From the NCBI RefSeq assembly GCF_027409185.1, contig NC_084464.1, forward strand, positions 47,963,095 through 48,027,094: a DNA stretch of 64,000 nucleotides. The letters run 5' to 3'. Origin of the DNA: Cynocephalus volans (lineage: Eukaryota > Chordata > Mammalia > Dermoptera > Cynocephalidae). A model generated the notes under the pieces. That model was given only the letters and a program-made list of their open reading frames with translations. It ran no database searches and was not told the DNA's origin. Below are positions 37,401 to 43,270 of the stretch, piece after piece. A program made the position numbers and the translations under genes. Each line of letters starts with the position of its first letter. The stretch's first letter is position 1.

Positions 37401-39722
37401 CGGGGGTCAACACCAGAACACATCCCTCAGGAACCCAGATGCATTCTCAGGCATCTCTTATGCAAGAGGTTTCAGTCCTTTGGACATCTTCGCTTCTAGG
37501 AAGGACCAAGTGCTGTTATCTTAGGGTAATCATTGTAGCTACTTATTGAGCATCTACTGTGTGCCAAACAAGTGCAAAGTAGTGGGCTCAGTGCTTCATG
37601 TTCCTCTATTCCTGCAAGTTGATTCCTCCATCAGTATTTGTTGAGTGCCTGCTATATGCCAGGCATTGTTCTAAGCACGTCAGCTACCTTGGTGAACAAG
37701 GTTTCTCCATGAGTACATGTGGCTCATTGTTTGTAACTGTGTTGAAGCAGGGATTGCATCTGACTCCAAAGCCACAAGACCTTCTGCCCTCCATCTCCTT
37801 TCCTCTCCACTGGAATATGGGACTTGTGGGTACAAGTCAGGGTGGAAATCTCTGACCTCAAATGCTTACACGGTTGCTTTGAGGGAGGAGGGATGAAGTC
37901 TACACACCTGAGAAGCCTTAAGAGAGTTAATCCTCAGTATGTTAGGGACGCCATGGTCCAGGCTGAGTACTCAGGGCCCACGGGTCACAGAAGACAGAAA
38001 TTTGAGCAGAGTGGTTCCTGGGTGAGAGGATGCCTAAAAGTGTGGAGCATGGGGCCAGGCCTTTCACGATGGGGGCACATGAACTGGCAAAGACAAAGGA
38101 GGAATGAAACCTGGACAGGGAATGGGCTGTTCAGAGGCTCGGAGGTGGGAAAGATCCCGAGAAGACTCTGAAGACGACAGGCATGATTGAACACTGGCAG
38201 GGAGTGTCAGGTGCAGGGTGTGCATGCAGGAGAAGGGAGGGCGGGCTGTGGCAGCTGCTGATGGCTGAGGAGGTGAGATTGGAGCTAATGGGCCATCAGG
38301 AATCTCCCAGCAGAGTAATGGCAAGATACAAATGGCATTGGAGATTATCCTGACAGCACTGTGTGTGGGACCATGGGGGAGACAGTTGGAAGCTATCACA
38401 GAAGCCCCTGGAGTGCCTGGCTCGGTTGGGGTGGGGGGGGGGGGACGAGGGAGCAGCTATGTTCAGACTCAGCAGCCCTCACTCCCACTCATCCCCAAGT
38501 GTTCAGGAGAAAGTCCCCCTGACTCCCTCCCTCTTTCATGCCCTAGCCCAGCCTCTCTGGCTCTAGCTACACCTCCCCCAAACCACAACTTTGTAATATA
38601 GGGCTGGGGGGCCATGAGGGTCGATAAAGGCTCTGACCAAGGAGGGACCTGGAAGAGAATGGGGTGGGCGATTTGGAGGGAGCGCACAGCCAGGGCTCCA
38701 GAAATGCTGTTGGTTATCTGGGGTAGGGGGAATGACATTTCCGGGGGAACTTCAAGGTGGGCTTGCAGTCCCAGCAGTAACCCCAGGCCAGACACAGAGT
38801 GACTGCACTAGGACAAAAATCCCCTCTTCTTCACCCATACACTCTTACTGCCTGGGGAAGCAGAACCTGGGGGAGACCCCCAAGCCCTGTGTGACATGAT
38901 TGGGGATTTGGGGGTGGTAGCCCACAAAAATGCTCCTCCTCCTCCACTCGACTCTAAATTTTCACAATGTTCTATTCCTTTGGCTTAAGATTTTGGACCC
39001 AAGTTATTGTCCTCTAATGATGCCACTTTAAGTTGTTATCAGTTATCCACATCTCAGTATGAATGAGTCAATCTGATCCTTTTGCAAGAGTCGATATTGT
39101 TGTCGGTGGTGAACGAAGACTTCAGAATCCTGGGGTCTAGGGCGGTGGGTGGGTGGAGGAGGAGGAGGGGACCGGGATGCTGGGGCAAAGAAGGAGGAAG
39201 GAGAGAAGAAAGCAGGGCACAGAAGACAGAGCCTGGACACGCCTGGGAGGGATGGGGGCAAATCGCTCACTTCTCTATTTGGGGAAGGGTAGATCAGAGA
39301 TATTCTGAGTGGAGACCCTGGTATAGCCTTTCACCTCCTCCCTCTCCCCACTCAGATGCCCGGATCCCTGTTCCTGTGTCTTCATATCTCCTCGCAGCAA
39401 CAGCCCGGAGTGCAAACTTTCCGGGATATGACCCCAGCCTGGCTTGCCATGCCGCCGTCGCCACCCGAAGCTGGGCAGGGGCTCTTGGCCAACCGGCAGG
39501 GGCGCATCCTGGAAGCCAGGACAGTCTGGGAAGGGGGCGCACGGAGGTAGAGGGTCGAAGCGGCAGGGACCCCGGGGCTCCGGGGTCCAGGAGCAGGGCA
39601 GGGGGACCCGGTCAGTGGGAGGCTCACCTGCAGGACACGGTGATCTCCACCTTGGTGGCCGGGATGCTGCCCGCCAAGCAGTCGAACTCGCTCAGCGACG
39701 CCATGTCCTCGGGCTGTTCCAT
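3368..39722 (-). CDS. CPNE5: CPNE5, copine-5, 5' coding exons 1-6 (gene span in window)
   Basis: Copines are soluble proteins that bind phospholipid in a Ca2+-dependent way. They carry two N-terminal C2 domains and a C-terminal vWA-like copine domain. The six exons visible here (39628-39722, 25603-25643, 24675-24721, 5294-5397, 3658-3697, 3368-3444) splice in phase into 134 codons plus two bases. The start [13 protein letters not shown] is diagnostic of CPNE5 and differs from the starts of other copines. The C2A calcium-loop aspartates are all present: D38 and D44 in loop 1 (DMFSKSDP), and D98, D100 and D110 in loop 3 (YDVD and KHDFLG). The full protein is about 590 aa, so most of it (C2B and copine domain) is off the left edge. 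Every intron has GT/AG borders and no frameshift was seen. The upstream neighbour is PPIL1, as in human 6p21.2. Confidence 0.95.
3445..3657 (-). other. CPNE5: CPNE5 intron 5
   Basis: A short intron of 213 bp with donor GTGAGT and acceptor CAG. Nothing else was seen in it. Confidence 0.9.
3658..3697 (-). CDS. CPNE5: CPNE5 coding exon 5
   Basis: The 40-bp exon completes L96 and encodes residues 97-109, [13 protein letters not shown]. It contains the calcium-loop-3 aspartates D98 and D100. The acceptor is CCCTGCAG and the donor GTGAGTT. Confidence 0.95.
3993..4102 (+). mobile_element. CYN-type tRNA-Ile-derived SINE, monomer
   Basis: It begins GGGCTGACCAGTTAGCTCAG, like the 5' half of tRNA-Ile. 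It then has TGTAACACCAACGTCGAGGG and ends CCAGCCAGCCGCC plus an A-rich tail. It is more diverged than the dimeric copies in this window. Confidence 0.75.
4113..4230 (+). mobile_element. CYN-type tRNA-Ile-derived SINE, second unit in tandem
   Basis: It has GTTCAGTTGGTTAGAACACAG, TATAACACCAAGATCATGGG and CCAGCCAGCTGC followed by an (AAAT)n-like tail. It lies about 10 bp after the previous unit in the same orientation. This could be two separate insertions or a dimer with an internal A-rich linker. Confidence 0.75.
5294..5397 (-). CDS. CPNE5: CPNE5 coding exon 4
   Basis: The 104-bp exon encodes residues 62-95 of C2A, starting [19 protein letters not shown] and running to FDYFFEEK-like strands ending RFD, plus two bases of L96. 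It starts in phase 0 directly after RE of exon 3. The acceptor is TCTTGCAG and the donor GTAAGTG. Confidence 0.96.
5590..5900 (+). repeat. L2-like LINE relic
   Basis: The C/T-rich sequence resembles the L2 3' region in sense orientation: TGCCTATGCTATGCCCTTC, then GGAAACCCTCCTGATTCC. It is strongly diverged, so the family call is tentative. Confidence 0.5.
5907..6455 (+). mobile_element. Old LTR or LTR-like element
   Basis: It starts near GGCAGCCTCCTAAAAGATTC and contains CACTTTAATAAAGCCAGC. It ends with the pattern TTAAACCACTAAGTTCTG, CAGCAATAGATAACTAATA. That ending is shared with the element at 34759-35318. It is a relic with no ORF. The subfamily was not resolved. Confidence 0.55.
6570..6760 (+). 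repeat. MER5-like hAT DNA-transposon relic
   Basis: The order ATCAGAATCACCTAGAGGAT, CCTCACCCCCAGAGGTTCTG and TTGAGAATCACTGG is that of MER5/MER3-type non-autonomous elements. It is old and diverged. Confidence 0.6.
6938..7312 (+). repeat. L1 3' end fragment (5'-truncated)
   Basis: It contains ACAATGGAATAGCATTCAGC, then CATGCTACAACATGGA, then GGTTACCAGGGGCTGG, and ends with AAATTTTATGTTACGTG and a T/A-rich tail. This is the ORF2-end and 3'UTR arrangement of older mammalian L1s. The same segment recurs at 59803-60628. Confidence 0.85.
7735..8085 (+). repeat. L2 LINE relic (3' region)
   Basis: It is C/T-rich and ends with the L2 3' signature: CTAGACTATGAGCTTTGTAA and CCCAGGACCTGACACAGTG. It is in sense orientation. 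Confidence 0.6.
8098..8310 (-). repeat. MIR relic
   Basis: The antisense MIR order is present: TTATTGAGCACATACAATGC, CCCCATTTTATAGATGA, CAAGGTCACACAACTA. Confidence 0.8.
8440..8560 (+). repeat. MIR relic (partial)
   Basis: The sense MIR core is recognisable: CTAATTGTGTGATTTGATCA, then CACAGTTTCCTCATCAGAAG. It is diverged. Confidence 0.55.
8575..8760 (-). repeat. L2 LINE 3'-end relic
   Basis: The antisense of the L2 terminal region is seen: CAGTATTTACGCACTTATTG, GGCCAGGCAGTGTGCTTGG and a later ACAACTCATAAACAAACA. Confidence 0.6.
9228..9331 (+). mobile_element. CYN-type SINE, single right-hand unit
   Basis: It reads GGGCAGCCTGTGGCTCAC, then GTGGTGCTGACAACACCAAG, and ends CCGGTCATCTTT plus an A-rich tail. 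It looks like a fusion of the left-unit start with the right-unit body, that is, a monomer of the dimer subfamily. AATATATA-like sequence on both sides may be the target-site duplication. Confidence 0.8.
9375..9488 (+). repeat. MER5A-like relic
   Basis: ACCAATTAAATCAGAATCTC, GTGGGGCCTAAACA and TAGGTGATTCTAACGTGCAG match the MER5A 3' half. Confidence 0.75.
9512..9735 (-). repeat. MIR relic, nearly full length
   Basis: The antisense MIR is clear: CATGTACTGAGCCCCTACTG, TTACCCATTTTACAAATGGA, GAAACTGAGACTCAGAGAGG, AAGGTCACACAGGTAGGCAG. Confidence 0.88.
9976..10072 (-). mobile_element. CYN-type tRNA-Ile-derived SINE, monomer
   Basis: On the minus strand it starts GCCGGTTAGTTCAATTGG and continues GTGCTGATAACACCGAGG. 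It ends ACCAGCCAGCTGCC plus an A tail (the T run at 9976-9986). TTCTTA flanks it at 9970-9975 and 10074-10079 as a possible short duplication. It carries a small internal repeat (GACCTCGACCTCG). Confidence 0.85.
12818..13040 (+). repeat. MIR relic
   Basis: Sense MIR is seen with GTCCTGGGTTCAGATTTTGG, then ATGACCTTGGCAAGTCTCTT, then TAAAATGGGAATGATAAT and the diverged 3' end. Confidence 0.75.
14005..14215 (-). repeat. MIR relic, nearly full length
   Basis: Antisense MIR: CACTGTGTGCCACACACTAA, TTATTATCCCCATTTTATAG, CACACAGCTAGAGAGTGGTA, ATTCAAACCTGGGCAGGCTG. Confidence 0.88.
14815..14935 (-). repeat. MIR relic (partial)
   Basis: Antisense MIR core: CTCATATAATCCCCCCAATG, then ATTACCATCCCCATTTTACA, GATGAAGGATGGG. 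Confidence 0.6.
15280..15430. promoter_or_regulatory. Candidate conserved non-coding element in CPNE5 intron 3
   Basis: This is an AT-rich, low-CpG unique block (CCTATAATTTCTATATTATT, CCTTAATTGGGGATT, GGATTAAAATTAGAGG) in otherwise GC-rich surroundings. It matches no repeat family I know. Homeodomain-like TAATT cores are frequent. A role as an enhancer is only an inference from base composition. Confidence 0.25.
16275..16450 (-). repeat. MIR relic (diverged)
   Basis: Antisense MIR traces: CTGCACGCCAGGCACTTCAC, AGCTCATTTAATCCTCACAG, then a GGAGCCCACACTCTCAAC-like end. Confidence 0.6.
16965..17130 (-). repeat. MIR relic
   Basis: Antisense MIR: TATTGAGCACAGCCAGACAT, TGTGCTAAGTGATTCTGTCA, GGTGCAGAGAGGTTAAGGG. 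An AAT triplet run precedes it. Confidence 0.75.
17616..17646 (+). mobile_element. Tail-only SINE insertion with perfect target-site duplication
   Basis: Thirty-one bases (TAGCCAGCTGCC followed by an A-rich tail) lie between identical 15-bp copies of AAACTCTTGGCATTG at 17601-17615 and 17647-17661. The dozen non-A bases equal the 3' end of the monomeric CYN SINE seen elsewhere in this window. This is therefore an extremely 5'-truncated SINE retroposition. Confidence 0.88.
17740..18115 (+). repeat. L2 LINE relic
   Basis: Sense L2: CTTCCTGTCACACTTAGATC, CTTACATGGCCTACGAAGCC, GACCTTTGCACTTGCTGTTC, then CTCCACCGGGAACACC. Several frames are open for up to 90 codons, but these are chance survivals of the ancient LINE. 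Confidence 0.85.
18180..18345 (-). repeat. MIR relic
   Basis: Antisense MIR core: CTATTTTACAGATGAATAAG, TGGGTCACAGAATTAGTAAA, TATTGGAGCTGGGATGGGAG. Confidence 0.75.
18996..19113 (-). mobile_element. 5'-truncated LINE-like 3' end with target-site duplication
   Basis: A poly-T-led block of about 118 bp sits between copies of GGAAGAACTTTG at 18984-18995 and 19114-19125. On the minus strand it reads GGATCATGAAAATCAACTAC, then GTATATCAAGAAGTT, then an A-rich tail, as for an L1-type 3' end. The family assignment is inferred. The insertion itself is clear from the duplication. Confidence 0.7.
19195..19430 (+). repeat. MIR relic, split by an A-rich insertion
   Basis: Sense MIR 3' half: CAGCCTCAGTTTCTTCCCCT, CATAGGGTTGTTGTGAGGAT, CTTAGAACGGTGCCTGG, then after the insertion CAGTGTCTGGCACATTACTG. 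Confidence 0.85.
19308..19365 (+). mobile_element. A-rich, tail-only retroinsertion inside a MIR
   Basis: A 58-bp block composed almost only of A with scattered T and G lies between AGAACGGTGCCTGG (19294-19307) and AGAACAGTGTCTGG (19366-19379). These are a duplicated copy of the MIR site with two differences. No non-tail body is left. An alternative is expansion of a simple repeat plus slippage duplication. Confidence 0.6.
19539..19896 (+). mobile_element. Complete MLT1-type (MaLR) solo LTR
   Basis: It starts TGCTATGGTCTGAATGTTTG and contains CCCAGTGTGATGGTATTTAT and GGTGGGGCCTTTGGGAGGTG. It has the poly(A)-signal region GAAATAAATCTCTGTTG and ends CAGTCTAAGACA. It has TG...CA ends and a 5-bp flank GTACC/ATACC that may be the target-site duplication. 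About 358 bp long with no coding capacity. Confidence 0.9.
22105..22290 (-). repeat. MIR relic
   Basis: Antisense MIR: GGTATTTACTGAGCACTGAC, TATGCACCAGGTACTTTAC, GTTATCCCCCTGTCACTTAT, GAAACTGAGGCACAGAGAAG. Confidence 0.85.
22395..22640. promoter_or_regulatory. Candidate conserved non-coding element (homeobox-site-rich)
   Basis: An AT-rich unique block contains repeated TAATTA/TTAATTG-like cores (GTAATTAACGG, AGTAATTAGTTCACTTAAG, CTTTAATTGGTTTAG) and the CTTTAATGAATCAC motif. It is bounded by GC-rich DNA and resembles no repeat known to me. Enhancer function is an inference from motif density only. Confidence 0.3.
23478..24015 (-). repeat. L2 LINE relic, about 540 bp
   Basis: Antisense L2 3' region, collinear with the consensus as remembered: TGTGTGCTGGGCACTGTTCT, AGCAGTGAGTAAAGCAGATA, AGCAAGTGAAAAGCCCTGAG, CAGGTCATGTGGGGCC and finally TTTTAACAGGATCCCTCTGG. 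Confidence 0.88.
24400..24476. repeat. Degenerate tandem repeat (about 40-bp unit), locus A
   Basis: Two head-to-tail copies of a unit containing CCTGAGGACAGGGCTGTGTC and CTCAGACTGGGGCTCCCTGA are present. The reverse complement shares a 38-bp identical stretch with the tandem array at 30548-30662. The L2 3' end (GAGCTCCCTGAGGGCAGG-like) may be the ultimate source of the unit. Confidence 0.75.
24675..24721 (-). CDS. CPNE5: CPNE5 coding exon 3
   Basis: The 47-bp exon completes L46 and encodes residues 47-61, [15 protein letters not shown], a C2A strand conserved among copines. The acceptor is CCCCTAG and the donor GTAGGTAC, a weaker donor than in the neighbouring exons. Confidence 0.95.
24722..25602 (-). 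other. CPNE5: CPNE5 intron 2 (881 bp)
   Basis: GT/AG intron carrying one MIR relic (25140-25300). The remainder is G-rich unique sequence in which nothing else was recognised. Confidence 0.9.
25140..25300 (-). repeat. MIR relic
   Basis: Antisense MIR: CCCCACTTTACTTATAGGAA, AACTGAGGCTCAGATGAGG, GAGGTCACACGCTTGG, then AACCCTGGACTCC. Confidence 0.8.
25603..25643 (-). CDS. CPNE5: CPNE5 coding exon 2
   Basis: The 41-bp exon completes R32, encodes residues 33-45 ([13 protein letters not shown]) and gives the first base of L46. It carries the loop-1 calcium ligands D38 and D44 of C2A. The acceptor is CTTTCAG and the donor GTAAGTCC. Confidence 0.96.
28411..28484. repeat. Compound (GT)n(AG)n microsatellite
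   Basis: Twelve GT units (28411-28434) are followed immediately by about 24 AG units (28436-28484). The tract is alternating purine-pyrimidine first and then pure purine. Long open frames across it are artefacts of the repeat. Confidence 0.97.
29115..29330 (+). repeat. MIR relic
   Basis: Sense MIR: TGTAATGGTTAAGTGCATGG, GCTGTGTAGTCACACAAG, GTGCCTCAGTTCCCTCATCT, then GGGGAGATCAGATATGTAGA. Confidence 0.75.
30548..30662. repeat. Degenerate tandem repeat (about 39-40-bp unit), locus B
   Basis: Three to four head-to-tail copies are marked by CCCCAGTCTGAGGGAGACAC, CCCCAGTCTGAGGGGAGATA and CCCCAGTCTTGGAGAACACA. The copies are separated by CTGTCCTCAGGGA. The first unit is identical over 38 bp to the reverse complement of locus A at 24400-24476. 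Confidence 0.85.
30820..30960 (+). repeat. Possible hAT/Charlie-type DNA-transposon relic
   Basis: CAGGGGTCCTTAATGGAGGC, CATGGGCCCCCTGAAAATG and a CCAAAGAGATTCACAAGGCT-like end recall the non-autonomous hAT relics that begin with GGGGTCCTTAA. The family was not confirmed. Confidence 0.4.
31050..31290 (+). repeat. MIR relic, nearly full length
   Basis: Sense MIR: CCAGCTCTGCCCATTACTAG, CTGTCTGACCTCAGGCACAT, AGTGTCTGGCACATAATAAT, CATACAATAAGTGCTCAATA. The 3' end appears duplicated (two CTGGCA motifs). Confidence 0.85.
32180..32345 (+). repeat. MIR relic
   Basis: Sense MIR: GAGAGCATGAACCCTGGCCT, GGACAAGCTACTTTACCTCA, GTTTCCTCATCTGTGCGTGG, GTGGAGTTGTTGTGAAG. Confidence 0.75.
32430..33085 (+). 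repeat. L2 LINE relic, about 650 bp
   Basis: Sense L2: AGTCAAACTCCTTATCGTGG, CCCACAAGGCTGTGATCTGC, GGGCCTTTGCACTTGCTGTT, CTCAAATGTCACCAGCTTG. The 3' signature is GAGTTCTATGAGGGAAG and CCACAGCACTTAGAACTGTG. Confidence 0.88.
34098..34120 (+). mobile_element. Possible poly(A)-only retroinsertion
   Basis: A13 followed by (GA)5 lies between exact copies of AAAATAAATGTA (34086-34097 and 34121-34132). The arrangement looks like a retroposed tail without a body. The duplication is A-rich, so replication slippage is a real alternative. Confidence 0.4.
34595..34758 (+). repeat. MIR relic, 5' part
   Basis: Sense MIR: GGATTTGGATCCCCTTCTGC, CTAGCTGTGTAACCTTGGAC, GAGCCTCTATTTCCTAATCA, ACTGTTGTGAGGTTTAAAAG. 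Its 3' end appears displaced to about 35400-35455 (ATGCCTAACACATGGGAAGC, ACTCAATGAATGCC), beyond the LTR-like insertion. Confidence 0.75.
34759..35318 (+). mobile_element. Old LTR-like element inserted in a MIR
   Basis: It begins TGTGGTAGGCAGAAATGTAA. It includes TCATGTGATTAGGTTATGAT, GAATTCTGCCAACAACGAGT and CCTGCCGACACCTTGATTCC. It ends with TTTGTTACGCAGCAATTGAA and AACTAATATAAT. The same ending pattern occurs at 5907-6455. It is non-coding and the subfamily was not resolved. Confidence 0.6.
36265..36470 (-). repeat. MIR relic
   Basis: Antisense MIR: CCTTTACAGAAGAGGAAACT, GAGGGGCAGACAGGTTAAAT, GAGCTGGAATTTGAACCCAG, TCACATTCTTAACCA. Confidence 0.82.
39628..39722 (-). CDS. CPNE5: CPNE5 coding exon 1 (start codon)
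   Basis: The coding part is 95 bp. The ATG at 39722-39720 opens [13 protein letters not shown] and the exon runs to VEITVSC plus two bases of R32. The donor is CAG|GTGAGCC. The start was chosen because MEQPED is the CPNE5 N-terminus as I remember it, and a second in-frame ATG follows at codon 7. Residue 15 is Cys here, where I recall Ser in human. The exon lies in a CpG island, as expected for a first exon, and its 5'UTR continues to higher coordinates. Confidence 0.95.
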
Positions 39723-40520
39723 CGCCCACCGCACCCCCACCCCAAATTAGTCAGTCCCTGCGCGATTCACGCCTCCTCCGGAGCGACTGGAGCCCTGGGC
39801 TCTCCCCCAACTACGGAGCCGGCAAGGGGAGGAGAGAGAAGCGTGAAGAGGGGGCGTGGGAAGTGAGAGAGGGAGGGTGGCGGGGGAGCGGGGGCCGCGG
39901 GCAGAGGAGGGGGCGCGGGGGGCGCCGCTAACAGGCTGGGAGCCCGGCGGAGAGGGACAGGGAGCCCGGGGGGCTAGGACGCAGCGGGGAGAGGGCACCG
40001 GGAGGGACGCGTGGAGTCGTGGAGGGGGGCACAGGGAGAGGGGTGTGCGGCTGTGGGCGGGCGGAGAGGGGCGGCGGGGGCCGGAGGCGCCGGGTGGGGA
40101 GCGGGCGGCGGAGGTGGCGGCGCTGGCAGCGCGGAGCCCGGAGCGCCCGAGCCGAGCCGCCTCTCGCTGGGTCTTGGCGCGGGCGGCGGCGGGGCTGAGA
40201 TGAGGCTGCGAGCGCCACCTCCTCGGCTTGGGCTCCGGCTCCGGGCCGCTCCGGCTGCGGGAAAATCAAATCTGCCCGAAGCCACCGCCTCCCGCCACCC
40301 GGGGCGGGCTGCGTGCGGGGTCCGGGAGCGCCAGAGGGGGCGCCCGCAGGGGCTGGGGCGGGGCCGCGGGCGGGGTCTGCACGCGGTGCGAGTGTGTGAG
40401 CGTGTGTCTATGTGTGTGTGTGTGTGTGTGCGTGGCGGGCGTGGAGATGCGGCTACAGACGCTGGGGATATGGGAGTGACAGCCAGAGATGGTCCCAGTC
40501 GCGCGCGTCTTCGTCTGCGC
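39640..40520 (-). promoter_or_regulatory. CPNE5: CpG island and likely CPNE5 promoter/5'UTR
   Basis: CpG dinucleotides are dense from about 39640 to 40520, in sharp contrast to the flanks. GC-box/Sp1-like sites include GGGGCGGGGCC at 40355 and GGGGCGGCGGGGG near 40070. No TATA box was evident in the expected position. The transcription start cannot be fixed from sequence alone. The long minus-strand frame across this island (39974-41125) is a GC-driven artefact. Confidence 0.8.
40410..40432. repeat. (GT)n microsatellite at the CpG-island edge
   Basis: About 11 GT units, extended on both sides by imperfect GTGTGT/GCGTG sequence (40388-40436), lie at the upstream border of the CPNE5 CpG island. 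Confidence 0.95.
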
Positions 40521-41924
40521 CCGCGCCCCACTCCCTCACCCCACATCAGGGGTCTCCACACTGGGGGAAGGAGGGGACTTTGTGAACTAAGGGGTGCCTG
40601 TCTGAGAAGGGTCTGTGCAGGCGGGAGGACGGACGTATGCAAAAAAGACCCCCCAAGAAGCTTGGGGAGGAGGGTCTCTGCTGAGCGTGCGCTCCACACG
40701 GGGGCTGATTTCAGTCCAGAAACAGGCTCTACATCTCCGGGGGAGGTATGTGGGGGCGACCCCAACGCCGGCAGGGGCGGCCTCGGTTTCCCAGTGAGGG
40801 CAGTCTGGCCCAAATAGGGTCGGTGCATGGGCACTTCTCCCATCCCGCCTCTGGTTCTCGCCGGCCAGGGACCACCTAAACCACGCGCCAGCGCCCTGCG
40901 CACAGTGCCCAGCCCATCGTGACCACAAGACTGAGCCAGCTTTGGGTCTAGAAGGTTCTGCCACCAGACTGGAAGGACGGTCCGAGCTCCTCGGGCTTCT
41001 CTACAACCAGCACCCAGTAGGCACCTGCTGTGTGCGGTGCTCCAGGCCCTGCCCTGGGGAGAGAGGGGAGAGTTGAGACACCTCTCAGAAGGCCCCTTCT
41101 GAGCCAAGCCTCTAGCAGCCCCCACCCCGCCCTAGCCTCGCAATCCCAGGCCCAGGGTTGCATCGCTGAGGCGTCTACCAAGGCGCACATAGACTTGTCT
41201 CCAGAAAATCCACCCGCGGCTCCTCCTGAGCCTCAGTTTAAGCTTTGCTGAGATGGAGCCTCCACTTCCGCACCCACCTTCAGGCACATTGAATCTGAAG
41301 CCAGATGTGCCTCCAGGCCGGGGAGGCCAAGAGCCTAGGGCTGACTGAGAAGAGTCGTGCCCTCTGGGCCTTGCCTTTGGCAGTCGGGCCATAAGAAGGG
41401 CATCCAGATTCTGTTTGAAGTTAATTCTCAGAACATCAGATACAGCCAGAGTCATAAATGTGAGAACACATTCCTCGGACTGGGACAAGTGTTTTCCCTT
41501 TACCCATGGCTCAGGATCAGTTCAGTTCTGCTACCTGGCACAGGTAGCAAGGGACAGAGACTGGAATTCCCTTGGCAGCAGGGAGCAGCTGGATCAGGAG
41601 GTGCCACTTGCCAGTTTGGGCCTGAAGCCCTCCCTCCAAGGAAAGAATTTAGGCTTCCTTTCCTGAGGGATGCAAAACTGGACTTGTAATCTCTATGCCC
41701 GCCCCCACCCCCAACATAACTGGCATAGACAATGCTAAAAACGTACTGTGGAATATGTCCTCCATTCATTCCATGAGTATTTACTGAGAACCTGCTGTGT
41801 GCCTGGCCCGGTGCTAGGGACACTTGGGAAAGTTTATTGATAACAGTAATTACTACCATTTTATTTTCAAAGAACTGAGCCAGACACCATGCTTAAATTT
41901 TTTTTTTAACATATTATTATTGAC

Positions 41925-41988
41925 GTACCATAAAATCACCATTTTAAAGAGTACAATTGAGTAGTTTGTAGTATATTCACAAGGACCA
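41925..41988. repeat. Short L1-derived fragment
   Basis: ACCATAAAATCACCATTTTA, AAGAGTACAATTGAGTAG and GTAGTATATTCACAAGG match a segment common in old L1 elements. It sits between two parts of a MIR (about 41760-41890 and 41990-42140). Confidence 0.6.
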
Positions 41989-41989
41989 T

Positions 41990-42140
41990 GCATGATTTTA
42001 AATTCTCACAATAATTATAGGCATGAGGTATTATTATCCACATTTAATGAATAAGGAAATTAATGCCCAGAGAAGCTAAATAACTTGCCCATGATCATCC
42101 AGCTGAGAACTGGCAGAGTGAGGACTTGAACCCATGCAAC
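41990..42140 (-). repeat. MIR relic
   Basis: Antisense MIR: TATTATCCACATTTAATGAA, TGCCCAGAGAAGCTAAATAA, CTTGCCCATGATCATCCAGC, GACTTGAACCCATG. Confidence 0.75.
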
Positions 42141-42734
42141 TGAAACCAAAGACTGACTCTGAGCAAGAGGCTTGACTGCCTCTTAGGATGAGGACAGGAT
42201 GATGGAAAGTGTTAAAAGCCATTCGTGCAATGAGAGAGCCACAATAGGGAGCCATTTCAGGTTGTTGAACAGATGAGTGGTGAGACTGAAGTTCTCCCAA
42301 GTAACCTTATAAAGTGACTGTATTTGGAGTAACAGCCCCAGGGTCTCTCTCTAGAATGATGTAGGTACTTGTCTGTGTCACTCTGTTCCCTCTTAGTCAA
42401 GGTATTGCCACTGCTGGTTCTGTGGCAAACAAACAAACAAACAAAAAACCAAATAAAAACACTGCATTGGACACCTGCTTGTGCCAGGTGCTGTCCTAGG
42501 CTCAGAGAATAAAAAGGCAAAAAGGACATAGCTTCCATTCCGAAAGAGTTCCCAGGCTAGTGGGAGACCGAGGGCATGCAGACAGATAAACCACAGTGCA
42601 TTGTGAGGAGTGTTGTTGAGGAGGGTATAAAGGGCCCTGGGAGCAGAGAATAGTGACCAACAGCTCTGCTGCAGAGTGGGAACAACGGAGGGTCAGGGGA
42701 AACTGCAAAAAGGAGCTGATATTGACATGGACGT

Positions 42735-43270
42735 TGAGGATCCTGTCTCAGTTTGGTTTCCCCAGAAGCAGATCCTGAGACAAAGACTTGAATGTAAGTA
42801 GTTTATTTGGAAGGTTAAGGGATTGCTGAATGTGGAGTGTGGAAGTGAGACAGGGAAAGAAAGGCAGCCAATAAAAGGTGCTTTATCAAGCCACTTATCA
42901 CTGTGGGCAACCAGGGCTCCTTCCCACTGAGGAACTTTGGGAGGCTGTTGAACATGCCTCTAACTTAGCTTGGCAGAGGGGTGAGGGGGCCGGGGCATGT
43001 ATACACCAACTTCTGCCAGTCAATGTCTCAGTGGCTGAGGGCCGCTTCATGAGGGTGTTAATTTCCTGGCATTTCGGGCCTGATCGGCAGTGAGTGGCAG
43101 TACAGGTTCCAGAAGCCAGAGAAAGCTGCAGGCAAAGAATTGCAGGTATTGGCAGCTGGATGTGGGGCTGGAACACACCAAACTGGTTGTGGTGAGGGGA
43201 TGGAGTGGGGCACTGACAGGGCAGCAGCTGTACAGATGATGAGCTTCTGCCTGGAGGACTAGGCTGAGCA
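42735..43270. repeat. Interspersed repeat of unresolved family (LTR-like)
   Basis: The block begins GTTTCCCCAGAAGCAGATCC and continues TAAGTAGTTTATTTGGAAGG. It contains TATCAAGCCACTTATCACTG and GGGCAACCAGGGCTCCTTCC. I recall such strings as multicopy in mammals but cannot name the family with confidence. No coding capacity. Confidence 0.45.

Larger units (their letters stand above)
25644..39627 (-). other. CPNE5: CPNE5 intron 1 (14 kb)
   Basis: Large first intron. It holds microsatellites, MIR and L2 relics, an old LTR and a tandem array, all listed separately. Nothing further was recognised at 26350-28190, 35465-36265, 36475-37535 and 37710-39600, apart from L2-like fragments near 37540-37700 and a G run at 38430-38442. 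Confidence 0.88.

Noticed and set aside
39082-39750. A 222-codon plus-strand frame antisense to CPNE5 exon 1
   Set aside because: It is a shadow of exon 1 and the GC-rich promoter, with low-complexity residues and no homology that I recognise.
39974-41125. A 383-codon open frame on the minus strand upstream of CPNE5
   Set aside because: It lies in a GC-rich CpG island where stop codons are rare by composition. It crosses the GT repeat as THTHTH-type sequence and has no recognisable domain.
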